This document shows, in pieces, positions 1 to 8,067 of a DNA stretch of 22,268 nt; the stretch's first letter is position 1, and the number at the start of each line of letters is the position of its first letter. The translations under genes were made by a program, and so were the position numbers. The notes under the pieces were generated by a model, which saw only the letters and a list, made by a program, of their open reading frames with translations, was not told the origin of the DNA and did not search any database. Source of the stretch: Gammaproteobacteria bacterium (GTDB lineage: Bacteria; Pseudomonadota; Gammaproteobacteria; Eutrophobiales; Eutrophobiaceae); the NCBI GenBank assembly GCA_016844485.1, contig JAENIZ010000021.1, forward strand, positions 1,859-24,126. The letters are read 5' to 3'.

Positions 1-1636
1 GTGCCCGGCTCTGATCAGTGATCTTGACCCCGCCGAGCATACGCGCAATCTCCTCAATCCGCTCTTCATTATCAAGCGTAATCACCTGGGTCAGGGTCGT
101 TTCTGCATGTGTGAATTTATTAACCTGCAGATGATGATCGCCCTGTGATGCAACCTGTGCCAGATGCGTGACACAAAATACCTGCCGGTTCTTCGCCAGA
201 CTATGCAGGAGTTTTCCGACGATTTCAGCAACCCCGCCGCCGATCCCCGCGTCCACTTCATCGAATATCAATGTAGGCAGGCCTTTATCCTTGCTCGCGA
301 TCACCTGAATGGCCAGACTGATCCGGGACAGCTCGCCGCCGGAGGCCACCTTGCTTAACGGATGCAAGGGTTGTCCCGGATTAACCGTGACCAGATATTC
401 AATCTTGTCCATTCCTTCACGCAATGGTGCATCTTTTTCCAGAGATTCAACCTCAATCACAAAACGGCCTTTGGGCATGCCCAGTTCTTCAAGTTTCCCG
501 GTAATAGTTTTGCCAAGTCGCCTGGACGCCTTCTTCCGACAGGCATGGAGGGCTTCGGCGGCCTGCCAGTATTCCTGCAATGCCTTGTTCCTGATCTCTT
601 CCAGTTCCGCAACGCGTTGTCCACTGTCCTCAAGTTTTTTCAGTTCTGTCTTGAGCATGTCCAGATGTCCGGCAAGCTCTTCAGGCCGGACTTTGTGTTT
701 GCGGGCAATGTCATGCAGTGATGTGATGCGTTCCTCCACGATCCGCAGTCTGTCCGGGTCCAGTTCCAGCCGGTCGAGATAATGCCGTAGTTCGCATGCA
801 GCCTCACTGATCTGGATCGTCGCACTTTCCAGTATTTCCACGATGGAAGCCAGGGTTTGATCAAAGCGCAATAGATCCCGCAGTTCATGGGTACTGTGGG
901 TGATCTGGTTCTGCAGCGCGTGATCATCTTCGGATAACTGGTTCAATGTTTGCTGACAGTTTTCCAGCAGACGGTTGGCATTCGCCAACCGGGCATGTTC
1001 ATTTTCCAGTGCGGCGATCTCCGCTGGCTTGGGATTCAGGGCATCAAGTTCCTGCACCTGATATTGCAGCAATGCCAGCTGGGCATTACGGTCCTGATCA
1101 CTGCCACTGAGTTGCGTCAGTTCAGTTGTGGCCTCATGCCATCCCGACCAGGATTTCCTGACCTGATCAAGTTCAGTCTGATGTTGACCGGATTCGTCGA
1201 GCAAGACACGTTGTACATCACGTTTTAAAAGCGACTGATGTGCATGCTGGCCATGAATATCTACCATGCGTTCGCCGAGATCGCGCAAAACTTGCGCGGG
1301 GACGGAACTGCCATTGACATATGCGCGGGAACGGCCGTCCCGGTTGATCACACGGCGCAACATGAGTTCGCCGTCAAACGTAATACCCTGTTCATCAAGC
1401 ATGGCCGGGACTGCCTGGTCATTTTCGATATCAAAGATGGCGGTGATTTCGGTATGTTCGCAGTTTCCCCGTATGACGGTGCTGTCGGAGCGGTCACCCA
1501 GCACCAGTCCGAGAGCATCCACGATAATGGATTTTCCGGCGCCGGTCTCTCCGGTGAAGACCGTCATACCGGAATCGAACTGAATTTCCAGTTCCTCAAT
1601 AACGGCGAAATCACGGATATGCAGGTGTTTAAGCAA
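1..1636 (-). CDS. recN: DNA repair protein RecN (3' end cut by window edge)
   Basis: SMC-like ATPase that acts in recombinational repair of double-strand breaks. I translated the minus strand through to the edge and found one open frame of about 545 residues. It has an N-terminal Walker A motif (TGETGAGKS, near residue 30), a long Glu/Gln-rich coiled-coil middle, the C-terminal signature ASGGELSRI and the Walker B stretch LIFDEVDAG. The last visible residues (MLGGVKIT) lie close to the usual C-terminus, so only about 10 residues are missing. The likely start is TTG at 1636, giving LKHLHIRDFAV as in other RecN proteins; no ATG fits. It begins 5 bp after the nadK stop, so the two genes probably share a transcript and may be translationally coupled. 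Identification is firm; the start is less so. Confidence 0.95.
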   Translation of the reverse strand, partial: MLKHLHIRDFAVIEELEIQFDSGMTVFTGETGAGKSIIVDALGLVLGDRSDSTVIRGNCEHTEITAIFDIENDQAVPAMLDEQGITFDGELMLRRVINRDGRSRAYVNGSSVPAQVLRDLGERMVDIHGQHAHQSLLKRDVQRVLLDESGQHQTELDQVRKSWSGWHEATTELTQLSGSDQDRNAQLALLQYQVQELDALNPKPAEIAALENEHARLANANRLLENCQQTLNQLSEDDHALQNQITHSTHELRDLLRFDQTLASIVEILESATIQISEAACELRHYLDRLELDPDRLRIVEERITSLHDIARKHKVRPEELAGHLDMLKTELKKLEDSGQRVAELEEIRNKALQEYWQAAEALHACRKKASRRLGKTITGKLEELGMPKGRFVIEVESLEKDAPLREGMDKIEYLVTVNPGQPLHPLSKVASGGELSRISLAIQVIASKDKGLPTLIFDEVDAGIGGGVAEIVGKLLHSLAKNRQVFCVTHLAQVASQGDHHLQVNKFTHAETTLTQVITLDNEERIEEIARMLGGVKITDQSRA

Positions 1637-1641
1637 AATGA

Positions 1642-2502
1642 TCAGCCCCAGCGTAATTTGGCACGGAGCATACTGAAGTGATCATAATCTGCGGGATGGA
1701 TCAGGCGTATCTTTTTATCTTTCTTGTGGATGCGCACACGATCACCCGGCGCGAGTTCAAGTGCAACATCACCGTCACAGGTGAGACGGGCGTGATCGAT
1801 CTCACGCGTTCCGACCACGATCTCAACTTTACTGTTACCCTGGATCACAATAGGCCGATTGGTCAAACTGTGCGGGCAGATTGGCACCAGCACCAGGGCA
1901 TCAAGAGAAGGATAGAGGATTGGTCCACCTCCGGACAGGGCATAAGCAGTTGATCCGGTGGGTGTTGAGACAATGATGCCGTCCGAGCGCTGTTTATGCA
2001 CGAAGATATCATCTACATAGGTTTCAAATTCCACCAGGCGGGCGATATTCCATTTGTGCAGGATGATATCGTTAAAGGCATAGCTTTCCTGCATGAGTTT
2101 TCCATTGCGAAATATCTGGCCATGCAGCAGGAAGCGTTCATCCTCGACATAATGACCATTGAATATTTCATCCAGATGTTGATGGACGGTGTCTGCGGGG
2201 ATGTCCGCGAGAAAACCCAGACGGCCGCGGTTGATCCCTAACAACGGAATGTCATGATTGCAGACCAGGTGGGCGGCCTTGAGCATGGTGCCGTCGCCAC
2301 CGATGGCGATGGCCAGGTCGGTGTTGAGACCGAAATTCTCCGGCGTTGCAACCGGTAGCTTCTTGTCATGAGCAATCTCTGCGCAACACTCATCCAGGGT
2401 TATCTGAATATTACGCTTCTGCAGGTACTCAATCAGGGAATTCAGAGTGTCGGCAACTTCAGCCGCGCCGGAATTAGTAATCAGGGAAATCCGCTTGAAC
2501 AT
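1642..2502 (-). CDS. nadK: NAD kinase
   Basis: Cytosolic enzyme that phosphorylates NAD to NADP using ATP or polyphosphate. The 286-residue protein is of normal family length. It carries the diagnostic GGDGT motif (AIGGDGTMLKAA, about residues 67-78), the NE/D-type region near LLGINRGRLGFLAD, and the conserved SDGIIVSTPTGSTAYALSGG stretch that shapes the NAD site. The start is ATG at 2502 (MFKRISLIT). It is divergent from hrcA across a 270-bp intergenic region and is followed immediately by recN. The hrcA / nadK-recN arrangement is common in beta- and gammaproteobacteria. Confidence 0.97.
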   Translation of the reverse strand: MFKRISLITNSGAAEVADTLNSLIEYLQKRNIQITLDECCAEIAHDKKLPVATPENFGLNTDLAIAIGGDGTMLKAAHLVCNHDIPLLGINRGRLGFLADIPADTVHQHLDEIFNGHYVEDERFLLHGQIFRNGKLMQESYAFNDIILHKWNIARLVEFETYVDDIFVHKQRSDGIIVSTPTGSTAYALSGGGPILYPSLDALVLVPICPHSLTNRPIVIQGNSKVEIVVGTREIDHARLTCDGDVALELAPGDRVRIHKKDKKIRLIHPADYDHFSMLRAKLRWG

Positions 2503-2717
2503 GTCCGTTTACTTACTGTGTTTTTTCGTCCGGCAAACTTAGCATGACGGGATTTGTGCGCCAATACAGTGCCGGCACAAATACCATCTCTCGTTTATCA
2601 ACTTTATCGATCAGAATATTATTTTATTTAAGCTTTTGATAATTCTGCATTAATTTCATTTTAGTAGTATTATCGCTGCCACTGTTTGCGATGGAATATC
2701 GGGAGCATCCTACATGT
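2503..2717. promoter_or_regulatory. Divergent intergenic region between nadK and hrcA
   Basis: AT-rich gap that must hold the promoters of both nadK-recN (leftward) and hrcA (rightward). A TTGATA hexamer at about 2636 and TAGTAT/TATTAT hexamers around 2663-2671 resemble sigma-70 elements for hrcA, but the spacing is longer than ideal, so I do not fix a promoter. No gene is visible in it. Confidence 0.4.
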
Positions 2718-2744
2718 TTTGCACTCTAATTAGGAGAGTGCTAG
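2718..2744 (+). promoter_or_regulatory. CIRCE operator (HrcA binding site)
   Basis: Inverted repeat TTTGCACTC - 9 nt - GAGTGCTAG. This matches the CIRCE consensus TTAGCACTC-N9-GAGTGCTAA with the exact 9-nt spacer; the GCACTC/GAGTGC core is perfect and the outermost positions deviate. It lies 30 bp upstream of the hrcA start codon, so HrcA probably represses its own operon here and is relieved by heat when GroE becomes limiting. Confidence 0.93.
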
Positions 2745-2774
2745 ATTTTCACAGCCCTGACCGGACATTAACGT

Positions 2775-3827
2775 ATGCCACAGACCACAAATCCACCCCG
2801 ACTCTCCGAACGCAGTTTGTATCTCTTCAGGTCACTCGTGGAGCATTTCATTCACGATGGCCAGCCGGTAGGTTCGCGCACGCTGGCACGGGATATAGGT
2901 CTGGAGCTGAGCCCGGCCACGATACGCAACATTATGGCCGATCTTGAAGACATGGGTTTGCTACATTCACCGCATACCTCGGCCGGTCGCGTCCCGACGG
3001 TCAAGGGTTACCGGCTTTTTGTTGATAGCTTGTTGCGCGTGCATCAACTCAATAACAGGGAAATTGAGCGTATCGCCGAAGAACTTAATCCCGGACACGA
3101 CAAGCAGGCCTTGTTAAAACGTACTTCCAGTTTATTATCGGAAATCACCAGACTGGCCGGTGTCGTCATGCTCCCGCGTACCGAACAGCGATCCCTGAAG
3201 CGTGTCGAGTTTGTCGCGCTGTCCGACAACAGGATTCTGGTTATCCTGGTAATCAGTGACAACGAAATTCAAAATCGCATCATCCATACCGCGCGTGTCT
3301 ATTCCTCTTCGGAGTTGCAACAGGCATCTAATTATCTGAATGAGATGTTTGCAGGCAAGGATTTGCCTTCAATCCGGAGTGAGATACTGAAGGAACTGAA
3401 AAAGATGAAGGAGAACGTCAACCAGATCATGCAGACTGCGATCGAGATGGCGCAACAGGCCTTCATGAGCGCTGATACTCGCGATGATTATGTCCTCGCG
3501 GGACAGACCAATCTGATGGATGTCGCCGAACTCTGTGATGTCGAGAGACTGAAGAAACTGTTTGACAGCTTTAACCAGAAGCGGGACATACTGCATTTGC
3601 TGGAACAATCCATTCACGCCAAGGGTGTACAAATCTTTATTGGCGAGGAGGCGGGTTACGATGTGCTGAATAATTGCAGTGTAGTGACTTCGCCCTATGA
3701 AGTTGATGGACATATCCTGGGCGTCCTCGGTGTCATCGGTCCGACGCGCATGCATTATGAACGGGTCATCCCTATCGTCGATATCACGGCGAAGATGCTG
3801 GGATCGGCCTTGAATTCATACAATTAA
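2775..3827 (+). CDS. hrcA: Heat-inducible transcription repressor HrcA
   Basis: DNA-binding repressor of CIRCE-controlled chaperone genes; its folding depends on GroEL, which links repression to chaperone load. The 350 residues match family length. The N-terminal winged helix contains the typical RSLVEHFIHDGQPVGSRTLA and SPATIRNIMADLEDMG stretches (about residues 19-60), followed by HTSAGRVPTVKGYRLFVD. The C-terminal GAF-like part ends with GVLGVIGPTRMHYERVIPIV. ATG at 2775 is chosen because it leads directly into the conserved LSER segment; no strong ribosome binding site precedes it. It is first in the hrcA-grpE-dnaK-dnaJ order and has a CIRCE element immediately upstream. Confidence 0.97.
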   Translation: MPQTTNPPRLSERSLYLFRSLVEHFIHDGQPVGSRTLARDIGLELSPATIRNIMADLEDMGLLHSPHTSAGRVPTVKGYRLFVDSLLRVHQLNNREIERIAEELNPGHDKQALLKRTSSLLSEITRLAGVVMLPRTEQRSLKRVEFVALSDNRILVILVISDNEIQNRIIHTARVYSSSELQQASNYLNEMFAGKDLPSIRSEILKELKKMKENVNQIMQTAIEMAQQAFMSADTRDDYVLAGQTNLMDVAELCDVERLKKLFDSFNQKRDILHLLEQSIHAKGVQIFIGEEAGYDVLNNCSVVTSPYEVDGHILGVLGVIGPTRMHYERVIPIVDITAKMLGSALNSYN

Positions 3828-3900
3828 CCCCCACCTGTAACTGCGGCTTAAGCCAGAATGTGGTTTCTTTTTTCTTGATATTTTGAACAGAGAAAGATTA

Positions 3901-4512
3901 ATGGCGCGCAAACATAAGAAATCTGAACAAAAGGCGGAAGAAAAATCTATGGAAAATGATGCACAGACGGTTGTTGATGAAACCGAAACTGTAGCGGAAC
4001 AAACAGAAGAAGCCCCACTCGCGGAAGAAGTTGTCACTGAAGAGAACAAAATAGAAGCGCTGACCCAGGAAATAGAAGCGCTCAAACTGGCCGCCGCAGA
4101 AAATCTGGACAAGGCGATGCGCGCCCTGGCGGAACTGGAAAATGTTCGCAAGCGCACCGCCCGGGATATTGAAAATGCCCATAAATACGCGCTGGAAAGA
4201 TTCATCGCGGAGTTGTTGCCCATCATGGACAGTATGTCATTCGGGATCTCCGCATCAGACAATGCCGAAGATATCGCTGGTTTGCGTGAAGGCATGGACC
4301 TGACCTTGAAGATGTTCAGTACCACACTGGAAAAATTCGGCGTGAAGGTCATTGACCCGCAAGGTGAGAAATTCAATCCTGACCGGCATGAGGCTGTCTA
4401 CACGCAGGAGCTGGCAGACGTGGAACCGGGCACGGTGATCAGTGTCGCGCAGAAGGGTTACGAACTGAACGGCAGACTGGTCAGACCGGCCATAGTTATT
4501 GTCGCTAAATAA
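3901..4512 (+). CDS. grpE: Nucleotide exchange factor GrpE
   Basis: Cytosolic co-chaperone that releases ADP from DnaK. From ATG 3901 the protein has 203 residues: an acidic, low-complexity N-terminus (Glu-, Thr- and Val-rich), a long central coiled coil (LTQEIEALKLAAAENLDKAM to ENVRKRTARD) and the C-terminal beta-domain with GVKVIDPQGEKFNPDRHEAV and GYELNGRLVRPAIVIVAK. ATG 3901 is preferred over an upstream in-frame TTG at 3883 because AGAGAAAG lies just before it. An internal ATG at 3949 cannot be excluded as the real start. It lies 73 bp downstream of hrcA on the same strand. Confidence 0.95.
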   Translation: MARKHKKSEQKAEEKSMENDAQTVVDETETVAEQTEEAPLAEEVVTEENKIEALTQEIEALKLAAAENLDKAMRALAELENVRKRTARDIENAHKYALERFIAELLPIMDSMSFGISASDNAEDIAGLREGMDLTLKMFSTTLEKFGVKVIDPQGEKFNPDRHEAVYTQELADVEPGTVISVAQKGYELNGRLVRPAIVIVAK

Positions 4513-4525
4513 GCGGTTTTTTCAG

Positions 4526-4553
4526 CTTGAAAAAAATGCATTCAGCCCAATAT
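4526..4553 (+). promoter_or_regulatory. Sigma-32-like heat-shock promoter upstream of dnaK
   Basis: CTTGAAA at 4526-4532, a 13-nt spacer, then CCCAATAT at 4546-4553. This closely matches the E. coli sigma-32 consensus (CTTGAAA, 13-17 nt, CCCCATNT). It lies in the 104-bp grpE-dnaK gap, 63 bp before the dnaK ATG. It suggests that dnaK has its own heat-shock promoter in addition to any read-through from the CIRCE-controlled hrcA promoter. Motif match only; no transcript data. Confidence 0.75.
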
Positions 4554-4616
4554 TTGTCAGGAGCTTTTAGATTAATGTTTAGTTTATTAACTTATTGATT
4601 TTTGGAGAGTTTTATA

Positions 4617-6551
4617 ATGGCAAAAATAATCGGCATTGACCTCGGCACAACCAACTCATGCGTTGCTGTACTGGAAGGCGGGCAGGCCAGGGTCATCGAA
4701 AACAGCGAGGGTGCGCGGACCACGCCGTCTATTGTCGCCTTTACCGATAATGACGAAGTCCTGGTCGGGCAATCGGCCAAACGCCAGTCGGTGACCAATC
4801 CAAAGAATACCCTGTCTGCGGTCAAGCGCCTGATCGGGCGCCGCTTTACTGACGATGTCGTACAGAAGGACATCAATATGGTGCCCTACAAGATCGTCAA
4901 GGCCGATAACAACGATGCCTGGGTTGAGGTCAAGGGCAAGAAAATGGCCCCGCCTGAGATCTCGGCGCGCGTACTGATGAAGATGAAAAAAACCGCCGAA
5001 GACTACCTCGGTGAGGAAGTCAAAGATGCGGTAGTCACAGTCCCGGCCTATTTTAATGATTCCCAGCGCCAGGCCACCAAAGATGCCGGCAAGATTGCCG
5101 GTCTTAATGTCCTTCGTATTATCAATGAACCGACGGCGGCGGCGCTCGCCTATGGCATGGATAAAAAGCATGGCGATGAAAAGATCGCGGTCTATGATCT
5201 TGGCGGCGGGACCTTTGATATTTCCATTATCGAAATCGCCGAGGTCGATGGCGAACACCAGTTCGAGGTCTTGTCCACAAACGGTGATACCTTCCTTGGT
5301 GGTGAGGATTTTGACCTGCGCATCATTGATCATATTTGTGATGAATTCAAAAAGGACCAGGGTTTTGATCTGCACAATGATCCATTGGCCCTGCAACGTC
5401 TGAAAGAAGCCGCGGAAAAGGCCAAGATCGAACTCTCTTCCAGCCAGCAGACCGATATCAACCTGCCGTATATCACGGCGGACAGCTCAGGTCCCAAGCA
5501 TCTCAACATCAAGTTGACCCGGGCCAAGCTGGAATCGCTGGTGGAAGATCTTATTGAAAAGACGGTTGAACCCTGCCGCATCGCGCTCAATGATGCGGGC
5601 CTTCCTGCTTCGGATATTACTGACGTGATCCTGGTAGGTGGTCAGACCCGCATGCCTAAAGTGCAGGAACTGGTAAAAGAGATTTTCGGAAAAGAGCCGC
5701 GTAAAGACGTCAATCCTGATGAAGCGGTGGCCGTGGGTGCGGCCATTCAGGCCGGTGTCCTCGGCGGCGAAGTCAAGGACGTATTGTTGCTTGATGTCAC
5801 GCCACTGTCACTTGGTATTGAGACTCTCGGTGGTGTGATGACGAAATTGATCGAGAAGAACACCACGATCCCGACCAAGGCCAATCAGATTTTCTCAACG
5901 GCTGAAGACCATCAGACGGCAGTCACCGTGCGGGTTTTTCAGGGTGAGCGCGAGATGGCCGCAGGCAACAAATTACTCGGGCAGTTTGATTTGACGGACA
6001 TCCCGACGGCGCCCCGCGGCGTCCCGCAGATTGAAGTGACCTTTGATATCGACGCCAATGGCATCCTGAACGTCTCGGCCAAAGACAAGGCGACGGGCAA
6101 GCAACAGTCGATCGTTATCAAGGCCTCCAGCGGTTTGTCGGAAGATGAAATCAAAAAGATGATCAGGGATGCAGAGGCCCACGCCGAAGAAGATCGCAAG
6201 GCAAAAGAACTGGTAGAGGCCCGGAATATGGCCGAGCACCTTGTCCATGCCACCCGGAAATCCATGCAGGAACTCGGTGACAAGATCGAGGAACAGGAGA
6301 AGAAGGATATTGAAGCCGCCATCAAGCAGGTGGAAGAGGCTATCCAGGGCGATAACAAGGCCGCCATTGAGGAAAAGATCCAGAAGCTGACGCAGGTTGC
6401 CGGCAAGCTGGCGGAGCGTGTCTACCAGCAAGGCGCAGAACAGGCGCAGGCATCGGGTGGTGATGCCCAATCTGCAAAAGAAGGTGACGGCGAAGACAAG
6501 GCAAATGTCGTCGATGCCGAGTTTGAGGAGGTCGACGACGACAAGAAGTGA
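4617..6551 (+). CDS. dnaK: Molecular chaperone DnaK (Hsp70)
   Basis: ATP-dependent Hsp70 chaperone that works with DnaJ and GrpE. The 644 residues match the usual 635-645. All three Hsp70 signatures are present: IDLGTTNS near the N-terminus, VYDLGGGTFDISIIEI (about residue 195) and VILVGGQTRMPKVQ (about 340). The substrate-binding domain contains DVTPLSLGIETLGGVMTKLI, and the acidic tail ends EEVDDDKK, the typical proteobacterial C-terminus. The start is ATG 4617, preceded by TTGGAGAG at a normal distance; an in-frame TTG at 4602 overlaps that ribosome binding site and is rejected. A sigma-32-like promoter lies upstream. Confidence 0.98.
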   Translation: MAKIIGIDLGTTNSCVAVLEGGQARVIENSEGARTTPSIVAFTDNDEVLVGQSAKRQSVTNPKNTLSAVKRLIGRRFTDDVVQKDINMVPYKIVKADNNDAWVEVKGKKMAPPEISARVLMKMKKTAEDYLGEEVKDAVVTVPAYFNDSQRQATKDAGKIAGLNVLRIINEPTAAALAYGMDKKHGDEKIAVYDLGGGTFDISIIEIAEVDGEHQFEVLSTNGDTFLGGEDFDLRIIDHICDEFKKDQGFDLHNDPLALQRLKEAAEKAKIELSSSQQTDINLPYITADSSGPKHLNIKLTRAKLESLVEDLIEKTVEPCRIALNDAGLPASDITDVILVGGQTRMPKVQELVKEIFGKEPRKDVNPDEAVAVGAAIQAGVLGGEVKDVLLLDVTPLSLGIETLGGVMTKLIEKNTTIPTKANQIFSTAEDHQTAVTVRVFQGEREMAAGNKLLGQFDLTDIPTAPRGVPQIEVTFDIDANGILNVSAKDKATGKQQSIVIKASSGLSEDEIKKMIRDAEAHAEEDRKAKELVEARNMAEHLVHATRKSMQELGDKIEEQEKKDIEAAIKQVEEAIQGDNKAAIEEKIQKLTQVAGKLAERVYQQGAEQAQASGGDAQSAKEGDGEDKANVVDAEFEEVDDDKK

Positions 6552-6554
6552 AAA

Positions 6555-6582
6555 AGTGACTGGTAATTAGTGATTAGTTGCT
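6555..6582 (+). repeat. Heptamer array A (AGTGATT type), downstream of dnaK
   Basis: Four consecutive 7-bp units: AGTGACT, GGTAATT, AGTGATT, AGTTGCT, starting 4 bp after the dnaK stop. They are diverged copies of the heptamer found again after dnaJ (7936-7963, same orientation) and, inverted, before dapB (8009-8050). The phase is exact within each array. Confidence 0.7.
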
Positions 6583-6627
6583 GATATTCATTAGAATAAC
6601 GAATACTGAGAACAAGAAGCGAAACAC

Positions 6628-6660
6628 AGCCCGGAAGAGGTGGTTACTTCTCTCCGGGCT
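6628..6660 (+). terminator. Stem-loop in the dnaK-dnaJ gap, possible weak terminator
   Basis: AGCCCGGA at 6628-6635 pairs with TCCGGGCT at 6653-6660, and the stem can extend by GAG/CTC after one bulged base, giving a stable hairpin. The bases after it (TGTCTGCG) are not a clear U-tract, so it may attenuate or protect the dnaK mRNA 3' end rather than terminate fully. The rest of the 270-bp gap holds heptamer array A and a short near-repeat at the dnaJ start. Confidence 0.5.
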
Positions 6661-6787
6661 TGTCTGCGTATGGAAGAATTAATAGTTGTGCTTTTACCAG
6701 AGCCGGTGCTTTTGTTCCAGAACAAGGCGCCGTATCTGCGAGCAGCGCAGTTTATGAATCAATATAATGAGCAGCCAGAGTAGATAC

Positions 6788-6825
6788 AGCAACGCTGTAA
6801 TGGGACAAAAGCAACGCTCTGATGG
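6788..6825 (+). repeat. Near-tandem 16-bp repeat overlapping the dnaJ start codon
   Basis: AGCAACGCTGTAATGG at 6788-6803 and AGCAACGCTCTGATGG at 6810-6825 match at 14 of 16 positions with a 22-bp period. The second copy includes the dnaJ ATG (6822). No standard Shine-Dalgarno sequence is visible before the start. The duplication may be accidental, or may affect leader structure. Confidence 0.55.
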
Positions 6826-7931
6826 CGAATAAAAGAGAATACTACGAAACCCTCGGTATATCCCGCAATGCCACTGATGCGGAGATCAAAAAGGCGTATC
6901 GGCGCCTGGCGATGAAATTCCATCCCGATCGCAATAAAGATGACGCCAGCGCCGAGGAGAAATTCAAGGAGGCCAAGGAGGCCTACGATGTGCTTTCTGA
7001 TGAGCGCAAGCGCGCGGCGAGCGCCGGGCCTGGCGATGGAGGGTTTGGCCCGGGCGGAATCGGCGATATATTTGATACTGTCTTCGGCGATATATTCGGT
7101 GGCGGGGTGCGTGGCGGGCCACGTGGCCAGCGTGTGTTTCGCGGCGCCGATCTGCGCTACGACCTGGATTTGAAACTGGAAGACGCCGTTGCCGGGACTA
7201 CCATCAAGGTTCGTGTGCCGAAACTTGTCGCGTGCCATGAGTGTCATGGTTCGGGCGCGAAAAAAGGCAGTTCGCCGGTAAACTGCCATACCTGCAACGG
7301 CCAAGGGCAGGTGCGTATGCAGCAGGGTATTTTTTCACTGCAGCAAACCTGTCCGCAGTGCCGGGGTAAAGGGAAGATCATCAAAGATCCCTGTGGTGTC
7401 TGTCATGGACAGGGCAGGGTGCGCGATACCAAAACCGTCTCGGTCAAGATCCCGCCCGGTGTTGACGTGGGTGATCGCATCCGCCTCACCGGCGAGGGAG
7501 AAGCAGGCGAAAATGGCGGGCCGTCCGGCGATCTCTACGTCCACGTTAATGTGCTGGAACATCCGATCTTTAAACGCGATGGAACAGATTTGTATTGTGA
7601 TGTTCCAATAAGTTTTGCCACTTCAACCCTTGGCGGTGAACTGGAACTCCCGACATTGGATGGCCGTATTAAACTCAAGGTCCCGCCGGAGACCCAGAGC
7701 GGCAAATTGTTCCGTTTGCGCGGCAAGGGCGTAAGATCAATCCGGGTGTCATCGAAGGGGGACCTGTTGTGCCGGGTCATGGTGGAAACTCCGGTCAATC
7801 TTACCCGTCAGCAGAAAGACCTGTTGCGTGAATTTGATCGCTCTGTGAACGAAGGCGGCAAACAACATAGTCCGCAGGCGAGTTCGTGGCTGGATGGAGT
7901 GAAGAAGTTCTTCGACAACATGACGCACTAA
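6822..7931 (+). CDS. dnaJ: Chaperone DnaJ with shortened J-domain end
   Basis: Hsp40 co-chaperone that stimulates the DnaK ATPase and presents substrates. The J domain (residues 1-about 65) includes the HPD motif in KFHPDRN. A Gly/Phe-rich linker follows, then four zinc-binding repeats: CHECHGSG, CHTCNGQG, CPQCRGKG and CGVCHGQG. The C-terminal substrate-binding domains follow (PPGVDVGDRIRLTGEGEAG, FRLRGKGV). At 369 residues it is slightly short. The odd point is at about residues 63-72: where the family reads RAAYDQFGHAGxxGGFG, this protein reads RAASAGPGDGGFG, so YDQFGH is missing without a change of frame. The four cysteine repeats and HPD are intact, so function may be retained. Confidence 0.95.
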   Translation: MANKREYYETLGISRNATDAEIKKAYRRLAMKFHPDRNKDDASAEEKFKEAKEAYDVLSDERKRAASAGPGDGGFGPGGIGDIFDTVFGDIFGGGVRGGPRGQRVFRGADLRYDLDLKLEDAVAGTTIKVRVPKLVACHECHGSGAKKGSSPVNCHTCNGQGQVRMQQGIFSLQQTCPQCRGKGKIIKDPCGVCHGQGRVRDTKTVSVKIPPGVDVGDRIRLTGEGEAGENGGPSGDLYVHVNVLEHPIFKRDGTDLYCDVPISFATSTLGGELELPTLDGRIKLKVPPETQSGKLFRLRGKGVRSIRVSSKGDLLCRVMVETPVNLTRQQKDLLREFDRSVNEGGKQHSPQASSWLDGVKKFFDNMTH

Positions 7932-7935
7932 AAAC

Positions 7936-7963
7936 AGTGATTAGTAATTGGTGATTTGTGATT
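7936..7963 (+). repeat. Heptamer array B (AGTGATT type), downstream of dnaJ
   Basis: Four consecutive 7-bp units: AGTGATT, AGTAATT, GGTGATT, TGTGATT, starting 4 bp after the dnaJ stop. Orientation and position relative to the upstream gene are the same as for array A after dnaK. It is complementary to array C at 8009-8050, so a transcript through this gap could fold into a long imperfect hairpin. Confidence 0.75.
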
Positions 7964-8008
7964 GGTTAAAAATGAAAAATGGAACATAAAGCGTGATACG
8001 CTTGATTT

Positions 8009-8050
8009 AATCACTAATCACTAATCACTAATCACTAATTACTAGTCACT
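8009..8050 (-). repeat. Heptamer array C (AATCACT type), upstream of dapB
   Basis: Six 7-bp units in exact phase: four perfect AATCACT copies (8009-8036), then AATTACT and AGTCACT, ending in a partial AGT. AATCACT is the reverse complement of the AGTGATT unit in arrays A and B. The array ends 17 bp before the dapB ATG, so it lies in the dapB leader. Confidence 0.85.
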
Positions 8051-8067
8051 AGTATCGAGCTTTGAAT

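Noticed and set aside
640..927. 95-codon minus-strand open frame inside recN
   Set aside because: It is a shadow: the recN frame is open through the whole region and carries the family motifs, while this frame has no recognisable protein features.
1..1636. Possibility that recN is broken, since no long complete open frame was apparent
   Set aside because: I translated the minus strand segment by segment. The frame is continuous from 1636 to the edge and simply lacks its stop because the window ends.
3845..3854. GGCTTAAGCC palindrome between hrcA and grpE as a terminator
   Set aside because: The stem is only 5 bp with no loop, and the T-rich run is about 10 bp further on; a terminator here is not convincing.
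4656..5396. 246-codon minus-strand open frame across dnaK
   Set aside because: Long antisense frames are typical shadows of highly codon-biased genes; it has no ribosome binding site or family match.
8009..8050. CRISPR-like array
   Set aside because: The units are 7 bp with no spacers between them and no cas genes nearby, so it is a simple tandem repeat.
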